Positions 28,010 to 37,564 are shown, counted from the first letter of the stretch. The stretch: DNA of 64,000 bases from Roseomonas mucosa ATCC BAA-692 (GCF_000622225.1 NZ_JHWD01000002.1:372001-436000), one strand, 5' to 3'. Program-made: numbers and translations. Notes: a model not told the origin generated them from the letters alone.

Positions 28010-28417
28010 ATGGAAAGGTCCCGGATCTTGCCCTCCCCCGCCCGACAGGCCCTCACCCGGCACGCGCTTTCCCTGGGTGCCGTGCTGCTCGCCGTGGGCG
28101 CCATGGCGCTCTACCGGCATCTCTACGTCGAGCCGCGGGAATGGGGCGCGCTCTGCCTGGACCTGTCGCGGGCGCCCCTGGCCTGCCGCCCGCGCGCGGC
28201 GCTGCTCTGGCTGCAGCACTGGCAGCTCTGGGGCGCCGGGGCGCTGCTGCTGGGGCTCTGGGCCTTTCTCGGTGGCCCGGCCCCCGCCCGCATCGCCGCC
28301 GTGGCACTCGGGGTCATCGCGGTGCTGAACTACAATGCCAGCTGGGGGATGCTGGGCGCCGTGCTGGGCGCCTGGGCCTGGATCGGCGACGCCATGCGCC
28401 CCCGCCGCCCGGCCTGA
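28010..28417 (+). CDS. Small membrane protein, unknown function
   Basis: A 135-aa protein with about three or four membrane spans: SLGAVLLAVGAMALY, LWGAGALLLGLWAFLGG, and the pair IAAVALGVIAVLNYN and MLGAVLGAWAWIGDAM. A short loop with two Cys (GALCLDLSRAPLACRP) lies after TM1 and could form a disulfide on the periplasmic face. I do not recognise a family. It is followed 69 bp later by the peptide-binding protein gene, and co-transcription is possible. The ATG at 28010 lacks a strong ribosome site. Confidence 0.65.
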   Translation: MERSRILPSPARQALTRHALSLGAVLLAVGAMALYRHLYVEPREWGALCLDLSRAPLACRPRAALLWLQHWQLWGAGALLLGLWAFLGGPAPARIAAVALGVIAVLNYNASWGMLGAVLGAWAWIGDAMRPRRPA

Positions 28418-28486
28418 CGGCGGGGGCGGGGCACGGCGCTTGCAAGTCGCGCCGGCAGGTGTTGCCTCCCGATCCAGGAGATCCTC

Positions 28487-30073
28487 ATGCGCCGCCGCCG
28501 CTTTCTCGCCTCCGCCACCGGCCTGGCCACCGCGCCGCTCCTGGCCGGCCCGGCACTCGCCCAGGCGGAGGGCAGCCGCCGCCTCCGCTTCGTGCCCTCG
28601 GTGGACCTTTCCACCATCGACCCGCTCTGGAGCGCGGCGGTGGTGGCCTATACCCATGGCTACATGGTCTGGGACACACTCTATGGCCTGACCCTGGACC
28701 AGCAGCCGAAGCCGCAGATGTGCGAGGGGCATACGCTGTCGGAGGACCGGCGCGTCTGGACCTTCACCCTGCGCGAGGGGCTGTTCTTTCATGACGGGGA
28801 GCCGGTGCGCGCCCTGGACTGCGTCGCCTCGCTGCGCCGCTGGATGGAGAAGGACCCGTTCGGTCAGAGCATCGCCGCCATCCTGGTCGAGGCGAAGCCG
28901 CTCGACGACCGGCGCTTCCAGCTCGCGCTGAACAAGCCCTTCGGCCTGCTGCTCTTCGCCATCGCCGCGCGCAGCGTCTTCGTCATGCCCGAGCGGATCG
29001 CGAAGACTCCCGCCAGCCAGCAGATCAAGGAGGTGATCGGCAGCGGCCCCTACCGCTTCCTGGCCGACGAGTGGCAGACCGGCGCGCATGCGGGCTATGC
29101 CCGCTTCGACCGCTACCGCCCCCGCGCGGAAGCGCCGGACATGATGAGTGGCGGCAAGCAGGCGCATTTCGACCGGATCGACTGGATCACCCAGCCCGAC
29201 CCGGCCACCGCCGCCGCCGCGCTGCAACGGGGCGAGGTGGACTGGGTGGAGCGCCCGTTGCTCGACCTGCTGCCGATGCTACGGAAGAGCGCCGGAGTGA
29301 AGACCGACAAGCTCGATGTTTTCGGCGCCCTGGGCATCCTGCGCTTCAACCAGCTCCTGCCGCCCTTCGACAATCCGAAGCTGCGCCAGGCTCTGCTGCC
29401 GGGGGTGAGCCAGGAGGAGGTGGTGGCCGCCGCCGTGGGCGAGGAGAAGGCCTATGGCAACGTCCCGGTCGGCTTCTTCCCCGAGGGCAGCCCGATGGCC
29501 AACGATGCCAGGCTCGGCGTGCTCGCCGGCCCGCGCGACCTGGCCCGTGCCCGGCAACTGGTGAAGGAGGCGGGCTACAAGGGCGAGCGGATCGTGATGA
29601 TGGCGCCCTCCGACCTGGCGCAGATCATGGCGGCCAGCCAGGTAATGCTGGACCAGCTCACCAAGATGGGGCTGAACATCGATTTCCAGGTGATGGACTG
29701 GGGCACCATGCTGTCCCGCATGGCGAAGAAGGACCCGATCGACCAGGGTGGCTGGAACTGCTTCGTCACCACCTGGGCCTCGCTTTCCGTGGCCACGCCG
29801 GGCAGCTCCTATCCGCTGCGTTCCGCCGGAGCCTCGTCCTGGGCCGGCTGGCCGGACGACCCGAAGCTGGAGGCGCTGCGCGGCCAGTGGATGGATGCGC
29901 CCGATACCGCTGCCGCCCAGGCGATCTGCCGCGAGATCCAGCAGCAGGCCTTCACCTCGCTGCCCTATATCCCCATCGGGCAGTGGACCTCGGCATCGGC
30001 CTATCGCGACACGTTGTCGGGCACGTTGAAGGCCCCCTACGCGCTGTTCTGGAACGTCCGAAAAAACGCCTGA
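28487..30073 (+). CDS. Extracellular solute-binding protein family 5 (peptide/nickel type)
   Basis: A 528-aa periplasmic binding protein. It starts with a twin-Arg-like signal (MRRRRFLASATGLATAPLL, cleavage near GPALAQAE), followed by the SBP_bac_5 architecture: 'DLSTIDPLW', 'GYMVWDTLYGLT', the YFTLREG-type WTFTLREGLFFHDGEPV, GSGPYRF and a long C-terminal lobe. It would deliver oligopeptides or similar ligands to an ABC importer. No permease or ATPase genes lie beside it, so its partner system is elsewhere or the gene is an orphan. The GGAG upstream of the ATG supports the start. Confidence 0.9.
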   Translation: MRRRRFLASATGLATAPLLAGPALAQAEGSRRLRFVPSVDLSTIDPLWSAAVVAYTHGYMVWDTLYGLTLDQQPKPQMCEGHTLSEDRRVWTFTLREGLFFHDGEPVRALDCVASLRRWMEKDPFGQSIAAILVEAKPLDDRRFQLALNKPFGLLLFAIAARSVFVMPERIAKTPASQQIKEVIGSGPYRFLADEWQTGAHAGYARFDRYRPRAEAPDMMSGGKQAHFDRIDWITQPDPATAAAALQRGEVDWVERPLLDLLPMLRKSAGVKTDKLDVFGALGILRFNQLLPPFDNPKLRQALLPGVSQEEVVAAAVGEEKAYGNVPVGFFPEGSPMANDARLGVLAGPRDLARARQLVKEAGYKGERIVMMAPSDLAQIMAASQVMLDQLTKMGLNIDFQVMDWGTMLSRMAKKDPIDQGGWNCFVTTWASLSVATPGSSYPLRSAGASSWAGWPDDPKLEALRGQWMDAPDTAAAQAICREIQQQAFTSLPYIPIGQWTSASAYRDTLSGTLKAPYALFWNVRKNA

Positions 30074-30079
30074 TAAAGC

Positions 30080-30106
30080 GATGGCGCCGGGGGGGGAACG
30101 CCCCGC
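30080..30106. terminator. GC-rich hairpin between convergent genes
   Basis: GCGCCGGGGGGGG is followed after AA by CGCCCCGCCCCC, which can fold into a GC stem between the convergent stops at 30073 and 30112. There is no T-run on either side and pairing is imperfect, so this is a weak call. Confidence 0.35.
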
Positions 30107-30111
30107 CCCCA

Positions 30112-31830
30112 TCACTCCGCCGTGGCGCGGGCTGGGCGGAGCGCCTTTCCGGTCGCCTCCGCCCGCCGTCGCAGGCGCAGCAGGGCCGGCGCCGCGAGGC
30201 CCAGGGCGCAGGCCGTCCAGCCCAGCGCCTGGAGGTTCTCCGGCCCCTCGCGCCACGCGCTGGCCAGCGCCGCCAGGGCCAGGGTGCCGCCCGCCCAGGC
30301 CTCCGCCCAGCCGCCGCCGCGCAGGGGCAGGTCGCGCAGCAGCGCCCGGGCGACGACCGCGACCAGCGGCACGGCGAAGGTGGGGAACGGGAAGTCGCGG
30401 TAGCGCGGATCGAAGAGCAGCAGGAGCTGGAGGACCATCGCCGTCCAGAGGAAGACGAAGGACAGGTCGTCGAAGGCGAAGCCGCGCCAGTCCCGCCAGC
30501 GCAGCCGCCCGCGCAGCAGGGCCCGGACCGAGGCCGTCGCCTGGGCGCCGGTGCGCGGCATCTCCACCGGCAGGCCGGACAGGACCTGCCCCGCCCGGCG
30601 CAGCAGCAGCGCCGCCAGCAGCGCCTGCCCGGCGAGGTTCGCCGTGACCGCCAGCATCAGGTGCTCGTCGAAGGCATAGGGCACGCCGCCGCACCAGGCG
30701 AAGGCCAGCGCGTTGCCCAGCGCCAGGGCCAGCAGCGCCAGCGGTGCGCGCGGCGCGGCGGGAAAGGCGCGGGCGGTGGCGGCGAGGAGGCCGAGGCCCA
30801 GCAGCGCCGCCGCCCCGGCATACCAGCCCCAGAGCGCGTTCTCCCGCACCGGGCCGGAGAGGGCGAATTTCGGCTGCCGGTCGGCGGTCCAGAGGCCCCA
30901 GGCGGCGCCGACCGTGCCCTCGCTCTTGTACTTCCAGACCTGGTCGAAGGCCTCGATGACGTTGTAGTCGAAGCCCTCCTCCCGGCTCAGCGCCGCGAAC
31001 TCCCGCAGGAAGCGCGCCTGGCTCACTGTGGAGGGCACCGCCCCCTCGCGCCAGCGGCCGGCGCTGGGCCAGCCGACCTCGCCGATGGCGATGGGCTTGC
31101 CGGGAAAGAGCGCCCGCATGCGATGGACGATGTCGCGGGTATGGGCGATCGCCGCCTCGACATCGAGCGGCTCGTCCTCCCAATAGGGCAGGATGTGGAT
31201 GGTGACGATGTCCACATGCCTCGCCACCTCCGGGAACTGCTGCCAGAACTCCCAGACATCGGCATAGGTCACGGGCTGCCGCACAGCGGCCCGCACGCGG
31301 TCGAGGTAGCCGATCAGCGCGGCGGGCGGCAGGTCGCGGCGCAGCAGCACCTCGTTGCCGACGACCACGCGCTCCACTGTCTCCGGATGGCGGTTGGCGC
31401 TCTCGATCAGCCGCGCCACCTCGCGCTCGTTGTTCGCCAGCGTGCCGCTCAGCCAGGCGCCCTGCCAGAGCTTCAGCCCGTTGCGCGCGGCGATGGCGGC
31501 CACGTCGTAGTCGCCTTCGACGCTGGCATAGGTGCGGATGCCCCGGACGCGCGGAGCGATCAGGCGCATGTCCTCCTCGACCTCCGCCGCGCTGGGGAAG
31601 ATCCCGCGCAATGGGCTGTCCCCGGTGCGGAAGGGCGCGAAGGAGACGCTGTTCAGCCGCTCCGCCGGCATCGGCAGGTCGCCGAGCTGCGCCCGGTTCG
31701 GCCACCACCAGGCCAGCAGCGTGGCCAGCAGCCCGAGCAGCAGGACGGCCGGCAGGCCCCATCCCGGGGCAGTCCCCGGGGAAGTTCCCCGGGAAGCCGG
31801 TCGCGGGGTGAACCCGTTCGCGCGTCGCAT
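30112..31830 (-). CDS. Membrane-anchored GH17 beta-glucanase/transglucosylase-like protein
   Basis: A 572-aa protein with one N-terminal span (about residues 23-43), an exported glycoside hydrolase family 17 domain and a set of seven or so C-terminal spans. The GH17 acid/base Glu is in RVVVGNEVLLRRDL and the nucleophile Glu in PIAIGEVGWPSAGR. The pattern resembles bacterial proteins that modify beta-glucans at the periplasmic face, some annotated as beta-(1,6)-glucan synthases. The ATG at 31830 has GGAGG 5 bp upstream; an ATG at 31842 overlaps that site. A degenerate 12-bp repeat encoding TSPG/TAPG units lies just after the N-terminus. Substrate is unproven. Confidence 0.82.
   Translation of the reverse strand: MRRANGFTPRPASRGTSPGTAPGWGLPAVLLLGLLATLLAWWWPNRAQLGDLPMPAERLNSVSFAPFRTGDSPLRGIFPSAAEVEEDMRLIAPRVRGIRTYASVEGDYDVAAIAARNGLKLWQGAWLSGTLANNEREVARLIESANRHPETVERVVVGNEVLLRRDLPPAALIGYLDRVRAAVRQPVTYADVWEFWQQFPEVARHVDIVTIHILPYWEDEPLDVEAAIAHTRDIVHRMRALFPGKPIAIGEVGWPSAGRWREGAVPSTVSQARFLREFAALSREEGFDYNVIEAFDQVWKYKSEGTVGAAWGLWTADRQPKFALSGPVRENALWGWYAGAAALLGLGLLAATARAFPAAPRAPLALLALALGNALAFAWCGGVPYAFDEHLMLAVTANLAGQALLAALLLRRAGQVLSGLPVEMPRTGAQATASVRALLRGRLRWRDWRGFAFDDLSFVFLWTAMVLQLLLLFDPRYRDFPFPTFAVPLVAVVARALLRDLPLRGGGWAEAWAGGTLALAALASAWREGPENLQALGWTACALGLAAPALLRLRRRAEATGKALRPARATAE
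31755..31800 (-). repeat. Degenerate 12-bp in-frame repeat near the N-terminus of the GH17 gene
   Basis: Two to three degenerate copies of GGR-ACT-KCC-CCG encode G-T-S-P-G-T-A-P-G in the cytoplasmic lead before the first membrane span. The region reads as a quasi-palindromic run of CCCCGGGG motifs on both strands. Confidence 0.55.
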
Positions 31831-31896
31831 GTTCACCTCCATACTGGCCCCTTCCTAGCGGGCCGGTATGGCGAAACGAAGGTGGAGGAAAGGCGA

Positions 31897-32346
31897 ATGG
31901 GCCTGGACGGGATGAGCGACGAGGCGGTGCGCGACCTCTTGTTGCGCACGCGCCGCATCGCGGTGGTGGGCGCTTCGGACCGGCCGGGGCGGCCGTCGAA
32001 CGGCGTGTTCCGCTTTCTGCTCGACCGGGGCTACGACGCGGTGCCGGTCAATCCCGCCCTGGCGGGCCGGACGCTGCATGGCGTGGCCGCCGTGGCGGGC
32101 CTGGAGGAGGCCGCGCCGCTCGACCTCGTGGATGTCTTCCGGCGCTCGGAGGATGCCGGGGCGGTGGTGGACGAGGCGATCCGGCTCGGCGCCCCGGCGG
32201 TCTGGCTGCAGCTCGGGGTCGTGGACCAGGCTGCGGCGGAGCGGGCGCGCGCGGCCGGAGTGGTTTGCGTCATGGACCGCTGCCCGGCGATCGAATGGGG
32301 CCGGCTGGGCCTTCCGCCCCGGATCTCCGGTCCAGCCCCGGAGTGA
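31897..32346 (+). CDS. CoA-binding (YccU-type) protein
   Basis: A 149-aa Rossmann-fold protein of the CoA-binding family. It carries IAVVGASDRPGRPSNGVFRFLLDRGY, the typical GASxxpxkps start, then VPVNP, DLVDVFRRSEDAG, and the end GVVCVMDRCPAIEWGRL, where the Cys-Pro-x-x-E motif is diagnostic. The biological role of this family is not settled; CoA-thioester or nucleotide binding is assumed. GGAGGAAAGG precedes the ATG. The divergent GH17 gene starts 66 bp upstream. Confidence 0.9.
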   Translation: MGLDGMSDEAVRDLLLRTRRIAVVGASDRPGRPSNGVFRFLLDRGYDAVPVNPALAGRTLHGVAAVAGLEEAAPLDLVDVFRRSEDAGAVVDEAIRLGAPAVWLQLGVVDQAAAERARAAGVVCVMDRCPAIEWGRLGLPPRISGPAPE

Positions 32347-32531
32347 ACCGGCGTCCAGGGGTGAAGATGGCGGCGGAGATGGCCAGCGGATGAAAAAGCC
32401 GCCGTATTCGTATCAAACGTTAACTTCTTGTTAGAATTGGATTGAAAGCCGCCGCGTTCTGGTCCAACTCCGCGTTCTCTGCATCGGCGGGCGCATGCGC
32501 CCCGTGGCGGCAGATCGGAGCATATGGAACG

Positions 32532-33332
32532 ATGACCGAGGAAGAGCGTCGCATCATCACGGACTACGTCACGCGCGTTTCGGGGGCCGAGGCCCAGGCG
32601 GCGCGCCCGGCCAGCCCGTGGGGCGGCAGCGTGCCCTCGACCCGGGCACCCTCCAGCCTTCCGCCCGTGGACCCCGAGGCGGACCGGCTGATCCAGGACC
32701 TTTTCGCCCGCTATCCCGAGGCGCGCTACCGAATCACCCAGACGGCCTTTGTGCAGGAGGCCGCTCTGGTACAGGCGCAGAACCGCATCCAGCAGCTGGA
32801 ATGGGAGCTCGACAACGCACGCCAGCAGGTGGAGGCGGCACAGGCCCAGGGTGGCAATCGGGGCGGGCTGTTCGGCGGCATGTTCGGCGGCGGCCAGCGC
32901 CAGCCGGTGCCGGCGCGGCCGATGTCGCCGCCGCCGCAGCCCATGGCCATGCCGAACGGCTATGCGCCGCAGCAGATGCTGCAGCCGGGCCGTAGCGGCT
33001 CGGGCTTTCTCGGCACCGCACTGACCACGGCGGCGGGCGTGGCGGGCGGCATGGTCCTCGGCAATGCGCTGATGAACATGTTCTCGGGCCACGAGGCGCA
33101 TGCGGCCAGCGTGGTGGACGATGCCACGGGCGGCGCCTTCGGCCAGGATGCGGTGGCCACCCCGGCTTCCTCTCCCTGGACGGACCCGGCCGGGCAGAAC
33201 GATGCCTATGGCGCCCAGGACACGGGCTGGAGCCAAAATGATGCGGCATCGTCACAAGATGCCGGTTGGGGGCAGGATGACGCCTCCGGCTATGATACAA
33301 GCGATCCAGGCAGCTATGATGACGAGGTCTGA
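32532..33332 (+). CDS. DUF2076 domain protein
   Basis: A 266-aa protein beginning MTEEERRIITDYVTRVSGAE, the start of the DUF2076 family, with DRLIQDLFARYPEARYRITQTAFVQE and a coiled-coil helix (ALVQAQNRIQQLEWELDNARQQVEAA). A Gly-rich segment (GLFGGMFGGG), a Pro/Met linker and a short Gly/Ala span (GFLGTALTTAAGVAGGMVLGNALMNM) follow. The C-terminus is an acidic, Trp/Asp/Ser-rich low-complexity tail. The function is unknown. The upstream 185 bp are AT-rich relative to the window (TAGAAT at 32432 is a possible -10), so a distinct promoter is likely. Confidence 0.85.
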   Translation: MTEEERRIITDYVTRVSGAEAQAARPASPWGGSVPSTRAPSSLPPVDPEADRLIQDLFARYPEARYRITQTAFVQEAALVQAQNRIQQLEWELDNARQQVEAAQAQGGNRGGLFGGMFGGGQRQPVPARPMSPPPQPMAMPNGYAPQQMLQPGRSGSGFLGTALTTAAGVAGGMVLGNALMNMFSGHEAHAASVVDDATGGAFGQDAVATPASSPWTDPAGQNDAYGAQDTGWSQNDAASSQDAGWGQDDASGYDTSDPGSYDDEV

Positions 33333-33495
33333 TGTCCCGGTGGCCTGACGTCCCGGGCTTCTGATATCCTGGGACGGTGCGGGGCACGGGCCTCCCGCCA
33401 GGACGCGAGAGGAAATCCGGTCCATACCGTCCCAGCCACCCCATGAAACTGCCAGACCCGGCCCTGTCCTGCGCGACGGGGCCGGGTTCCTGCCT

Positions 33496-36246
33496 GTGGC
33501 GGGTGGCGCGCAGGCATTGGCGGGCCCGGCCCCCGGCGGCCTGGTCGTGGAGGCCATGCCCTGGGTGGCCCTGGTCGCGTCCCTCGTCATGCTGGTGGGC
33601 GCCTGCATCGGGATCAGCACGGTGCGGGACCTGTTGCTGGACAGCCTGCGGGCCGAAGCCAGGGTCATCGCGCAGGGCATGGCCGGGCAGGTCCAGCAGG
33701 TGCTGCGGAGCGCGGACAATGCGCTGTCCCTCCTGCAATCCGACCTGCCGCCCCACGGCCCGTTGCCGGACGATGCGGCGCTTCGCCGGATGATAGGGTG
33801 CTGCCAGATGCTGCCGGGGGAAGTGGGGGTCTTCCTGCGGGACCGGCAGGGCACGGTGATCGCGTCCACCTTCGAGAACCCGGAACTGGAAGGGGCCCTC
33901 GGCGCCTTGTCCGTGCCCTCACCCACCGTCCCGCCCGCCCTGGCCTCGCCAGGAACGCCGTCCCGGCTCATCACCCTGCCACAGGACCGGCCACCTCGTT
34001 TCCTCGCGCTGCTGCGCCCGCCTTCCGGCGCCGGACAGTACGGAGCAGGAATGATCCTGCAGGCCACGGCGCTGCTGGAATCCTTTGATGGGCTGCTGGC
34101 CCTGCAACCCTCCGCCGTCCGTCTGCAGCAGCAGGGCCCGATCCAGACCGTGCTGGCACAGCGTGGCAGTCCCGATCTGCTGAGCCGGATCACCGGCACG
34201 CGTGACACCCCCGCCACCGGGCTGGCGAGCTGGAGCGGGCAGGACTGGCTGACAGCCACCAGCCCGGTGCCGCCTTTCGCGGCCCATGTCACCGTCAGCC
34301 TTTCCGCGGCGGAGACGATGCGCCGCTGGCGGGAGATCAGCCTGGCCTGCCTGGCCGCCCTGGTGGCGCTGGCCGTGGCCATGACCGGCATCACCCTGGC
34401 CCTGCGGCGGCATGGCCGGGCGCGCGCCGCCACGGTGCACCGGCTCATGGAGGCGGAGCAGGATCTCCGCCTCGCCCATGCCGTGGCGCAGATCGGGGAG
34501 TTCTCGCTCGATCTCGCGACCCGCCGCGTCACCTGGAGCGAGGGCGTCCACCGGCTGTTCCGCACCGACCCCCGGCAGCCCATGCGCCCGCTCTCCTGGA
34601 TCCTCGACCACCTCGACCCCGAGGGCCACAAGGACGTGCGGCATGTCTGGCGCCGCCTTCTGGCGGAACCGGAGCGCAACCTGCGCAGCGAAAGGCGCAT
34701 CCGTCGCGCCGACGGCACCACCGCCTGGTGCTGGATCGAGTTCCGCCTGCAGCGCGACGCGCAGGGCCGCCCAGCGGCCATCCGCGGCGTGCTGCAGGAC
34801 ATCACGCGGGAGCGGGAAGCCGAGGAGCAGGTCCGCCGGCTGGCGGAAAAGGACTCCCTGACCGGCCTCGCCAACCGCTGGCGCCTGCAGAAGCATCTGG
34901 AGGAAAGCCTCGGCGCGGCGCGCGAGACGGGGCAGCGGGTCGGGGTGCTGTACCTGGACCTCGATGGGTTCAAGAGCATCAACGACCGCTGGGGGCACCG
35001 GGCGGGGGACCAGCTGCTGCTGCAGGTGGCCGAGCGCATCCAGGCCGCCGCGCGCCCCGGGGACCTGGTGGCGCGGCTGGGCGGGGACGAGTTCGTGGTG
35101 GTGCAGTCCGGCCTGCCGGAGGATGCCGCCCGCGCCGCCGAGACGATCCAGCGCCTCGCCACGCGGCTGATCACCCTGCTGCGCCGCAGCTACGACCTGG
35201 GCGATGGGCGGGAGGGCATCGTTTCCGCCTCGGCGGGGCTCGCCCTTTTCCCAACCGACGCGGCGGATGCCAGCGGGCTGCTGGAATGTGCCGACACCGC
35301 CCTCTACCGCACCAAGCTCGCCGGGCGGAACGGCTGGTCCAGCTTCTCCTTCGAGATGGACCGCGAGATCCGCGACGCGCGCTCGCTGGAGCAGGACCTG
35401 CGGCAGGCCGTGCCGCAGGGGCAGCTGGAGCTCGCCTGGCAGCCGCAGGCGGCGCTCGATTCGCCCCGGGCAGCTCCTGGCGAAACCCTCGGGGAGGCTT
35501 CTGGGGCAACCGTGGACGCGGAGGCCCTGCCCCGGATCGTCGGCTTCGAGGCCCTTCTGCGCTGGCGCCACCCCGAGCGTGGCCTGCTGTCCCCGGATGT
35601 CTTCATCCCCTCCGCCGAACGCTCCGGCACCATCCTGGAGATCGGCGAATGGGTGCTGCGGACCGCCTGCGCCGAGGCGGCGTGCTGGGGCCGCCCGCTC
35701 CGCCTCGCGGTCAACGTCTCTCCGGTACAGGTGCAGCAGGGGGATCTGGTGGCCGTCGTCCACCGCGCGCTGCGCAGTTCCGGCCTGCCGCCGGAGCGGC
35801 TGGAGCTGGAGGTCACCGAAGGCCTGCTGCTGCGCGATGTCGGGCAGGTGCAGGCCACGCTGAGCGCGCTGCGCGGCATGGGGGTGGGGATCACCCTGGA
35901 CGATTTCGGCACCGGCTATTCCTCGCTGATGACGCTGCGCGCCTTCCCCTTCGGCCGGCTGAAGCTGGACCGCGGCTTCATCGCCACCATGGCCGAGGAC
36001 GCGACCTCCGCCGCCATCGTGCGCGGCACGCTGGCCCTGGCCCGCAGCCTCGGCCTGCCCGTCACCGCCGAGGGGGTGGAGACGGAGGAGCAGGCCCGCG
36101 CCCTGCGCGCCGAGGGCTGCGAGGAGATCCAGGGCTGGCTGATCGGCCGCCCCCTGCCGATCGAACGCTGGCGCTCGCTGACCGGGGAAGGCGCCGGCGC
36201 CCCGGGCGGCAGCCCCGAAGGCGTGGACGATACGGTGCCGAGTTGA
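33496..36246 (+). CDS. GGDEF-EAL hybrid c-di-GMP signalling protein with PAS and periplasmic sensor
   Basis: A protein of up to 916 aa. A first span (about residues 22-43) and a second (about 280-302) bracket a periplasmic sensor of roughly 235 residues. A PAS/PAC fold (LRLAHAVAQIGEFSLDLATRR to RGVLQDITRE) follows, then an intact GGDEF at 529-533 (RLGGDEFVVV) and an intact EAL at 685-687 (FEALLRWRHP), with the QVQ and DDFGTGYSS motifs of active phosphodiesterases. Both enzyme activities are plausible. A linker between GGDEF and EAL holds the 35461-35515 repeat. The start GTG at 33496 is tentative; ATG at 33556 lies just before TM1. Confidence 0.9.
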   Translation: MAGGAQALAGPAPGGLVVEAMPWVALVASLVMLVGACIGISTVRDLLLDSLRAEARVIAQGMAGQVQQVLRSADNALSLLQSDLPPHGPLPDDAALRRMIGCCQMLPGEVGVFLRDRQGTVIASTFENPELEGALGALSVPSPTVPPALASPGTPSRLITLPQDRPPRFLALLRPPSGAGQYGAGMILQATALLESFDGLLALQPSAVRLQQQGPIQTVLAQRGSPDLLSRITGTRDTPATGLASWSGQDWLTATSPVPPFAAHVTVSLSAAETMRRWREISLACLAALVALAVAMTGITLALRRHGRARAATVHRLMEAEQDLRLAHAVAQIGEFSLDLATRRVTWSEGVHRLFRTDPRQPMRPLSWILDHLDPEGHKDVRHVWRRLLAEPERNLRSERRIRRADGTTAWCWIEFRLQRDAQGRPAAIRGVLQDITREREAEEQVRRLAEKDSLTGLANRWRLQKHLEESLGAARETGQRVGVLYLDLDGFKSINDRWGHRAGDQLLLQVAERIQAAARPGDLVARLGGDEFVVVQSGLPEDAARAAETIQRLATRLITLLRRSYDLGDGREGIVSASAGLALFPTDAADASGLLECADTALYRTKLAGRNGWSSFSFEMDREIRDARSLEQDLRQAVPQGQLELAWQPQAALDSPRAAPGETLGEASGATVDAEALPRIVGFEALLRWRHPERGLLSPDVFIPSAERSGTILEIGEWVLRTACAEAACWGRPLRLAVNVSPVQVQQGDLVAVVHRALRSSGLPPERLELEVTEGLLLRDVGQVQATLSALRGMGVGITLDDFGTGYSSLMTLRAFPFGRLKLDRGFIATMAEDATSAAIVRGTLALARSLGLPVTAEGVETEEQARALRAEGCEEIQGWLIGRPLPIERWRSLTGEGAGAPGGSPEGVDDTVPS
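35461..35515 (+). repeat. Degenerate 12-bp in-frame repeat in the EAL-domain entry
   Basis: Degenerate 12-bp units encode R-A-A-P-G-E-T-L-G-E-A-S-G-A-T, an insertion between QAALDS and the conserved RIVGFEALLRW strand. The x-x-P/S/L-G periodicity resembles the pqiA repeat. Confidence 0.5.
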
Positions 36247-36280
36247 CTGCTGCCCGGCCGCGGCGCAGCCTGCGCGCGAC

Positions 36281-37558
36281 ATGTCCGCCGATCCGGAAGC
36301 CCCGCCCGGGGAACGCACCGCCCCCGCCTTCCCCGACCATGCCTCCCCCGACCGTGGCTCCAGGGACTGGCCTGCGATCGGGCTGATCTGCACCGGGCAT
36401 TTCCTGTCGCATTTCTACATGCTCTGCCTCGCGCCGCTGTTTCCGCTGTGGCGCGAGGAGTTCGGCGTCTCCTATGCCACGCTCGGCCTGGCGCTGGCGC
36501 TGATGAGCGGCGTGACCGCCGCGTTGCAGACGCCGGTCGGCTTCCTGGTGGACCGGCACGGCGCACGCCCCTTCCTGGTCGGCGGCACGCTGCTGATGGC
36601 GCTCTCGATCTCCGCCATGGGCCTCGCCCCGGGCTTCTGGGCGGTGCTGCTGCTGGCGCTGCTGTCGGGCATCGGCAACAGCGTGATCCATCCGGCCGAC
36701 TACGCCATCCTGGCCGGCAGCGTCAGCGGCCATCGCATGGGCCGCGCCTTCTCGCTCCACACCTTCACCGGCAATCTCGGCTTCGCCCTGGCGCCGGTCG
36801 TGGTGCTGACCCTGTCGGACCTGATGGGCTGGCGCGCCACGCTGGCGCTGGTCGGGCTGCTGGGCGTGCCGGTGGTGGCGGCGATCCTCTGGCAGTCCCG
36901 CATCCTGGCGGACCAAGCGAAGCCCCGCACCGCCCGCCCCGCCACGAATGCCGGCGCGGGCGGCAACCTGCTGCTGTCGCGGCCGATGCTGCTTTTCTTC
37001 GCCTTCTTCCTGCTGTCCTCCATGGCCAGCTCCGGCATCCAGTCCTTCCTGATCCCGGTGCTGGGCCAGATCTGGGGCACGCCGCTGGAGGTCGCGTCCT
37101 GGGCGCTGACCGGCTACATGATCGGCAATTCGGCCGGGGTGCTGCTGGGCGGGTGGTATGCCGACCGGTCGCGGCGGCACCTGGTCTTCGTGGTGGGGCT
37201 GACGCTGCTTTCCATGGCGCTGCTGCTCCTGCTCGGCGCCCTGCCGCTGCCGGACATCCTGCAGCCCATCATCGTGGTGGCGGCCGGCACGGCGCTCGGC
37301 GCTTCCCGCACCCCGCGCGACGTGATGGTGAAGGAGGCCTCGCCGCCCGGGCAGATCGGCAAGGTCTTCGGCTTCATCTCCTCCGGCCTGCCGCTGGGCA
37401 GCGCCCTGATCCCCGTGCCGGTGGGCATGCTGCTGGATGCCGGCTATGCCGTGCTGGTGCTGCCGCTGGTGGCGCTGCTGCTGGGCCTGTCGCTGCTCTG
37501 CGCCGGCGGCGGGCGGGGCGAGGCGCGCCGCGAGGTCGGCGTGGTGGCGGCCGAGTGA
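36281..37558 (+). CDS. MFS transporter (fosmidomycin-resistance type)
   Basis: A 425-aa 12-span major facilitator. The first helix carries the Fsr-type signature GHFLSHFYMLCLAPLFPLW and TM4-5 contain NSVIHPADYAILAGSV, both typical of the FSR/DitE branch. The TM2-3 loop has GFLVDRHGARPFLVGG (MFS motif A). The middle loop is basic and Ala-rich, and the second half has VLGQIWG and GGWYADRSRRH. The natural substrate is not predictable. The gene follows the GGDEF-EAL gene by 34 bp, so a joint transcript is possible. Confidence 0.87.
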   Translation: MSADPEAPPGERTAPAFPDHASPDRGSRDWPAIGLICTGHFLSHFYMLCLAPLFPLWREEFGVSYATLGLALALMSGVTAALQTPVGFLVDRHGARPFLVGGTLLMALSISAMGLAPGFWAVLLLALLSGIGNSVIHPADYAILAGSVSGHRMGRAFSLHTFTGNLGFALAPVVVLTLSDLMGWRATLALVGLLGVPVVAAILWQSRILADQAKPRTARPATNAGAGGNLLLSRPMLLFFAFFLLSSMASSGIQSFLIPVLGQIWGTPLEVASWALTGYMIGNSAGVLLGGWYADRSRRHLVFVVGLTLLSMALLLLLGALPLPDILQPIIVVAAGTALGASRTPRDVMVKEASPPGQIGKVFGFISSGLPLGSALIPVPVGMLLDAGYAVLVLPLVALLLGLSLLCAGGGRGEARREVGVVAAE

Positions 37559-37564
37559 TGGGGC

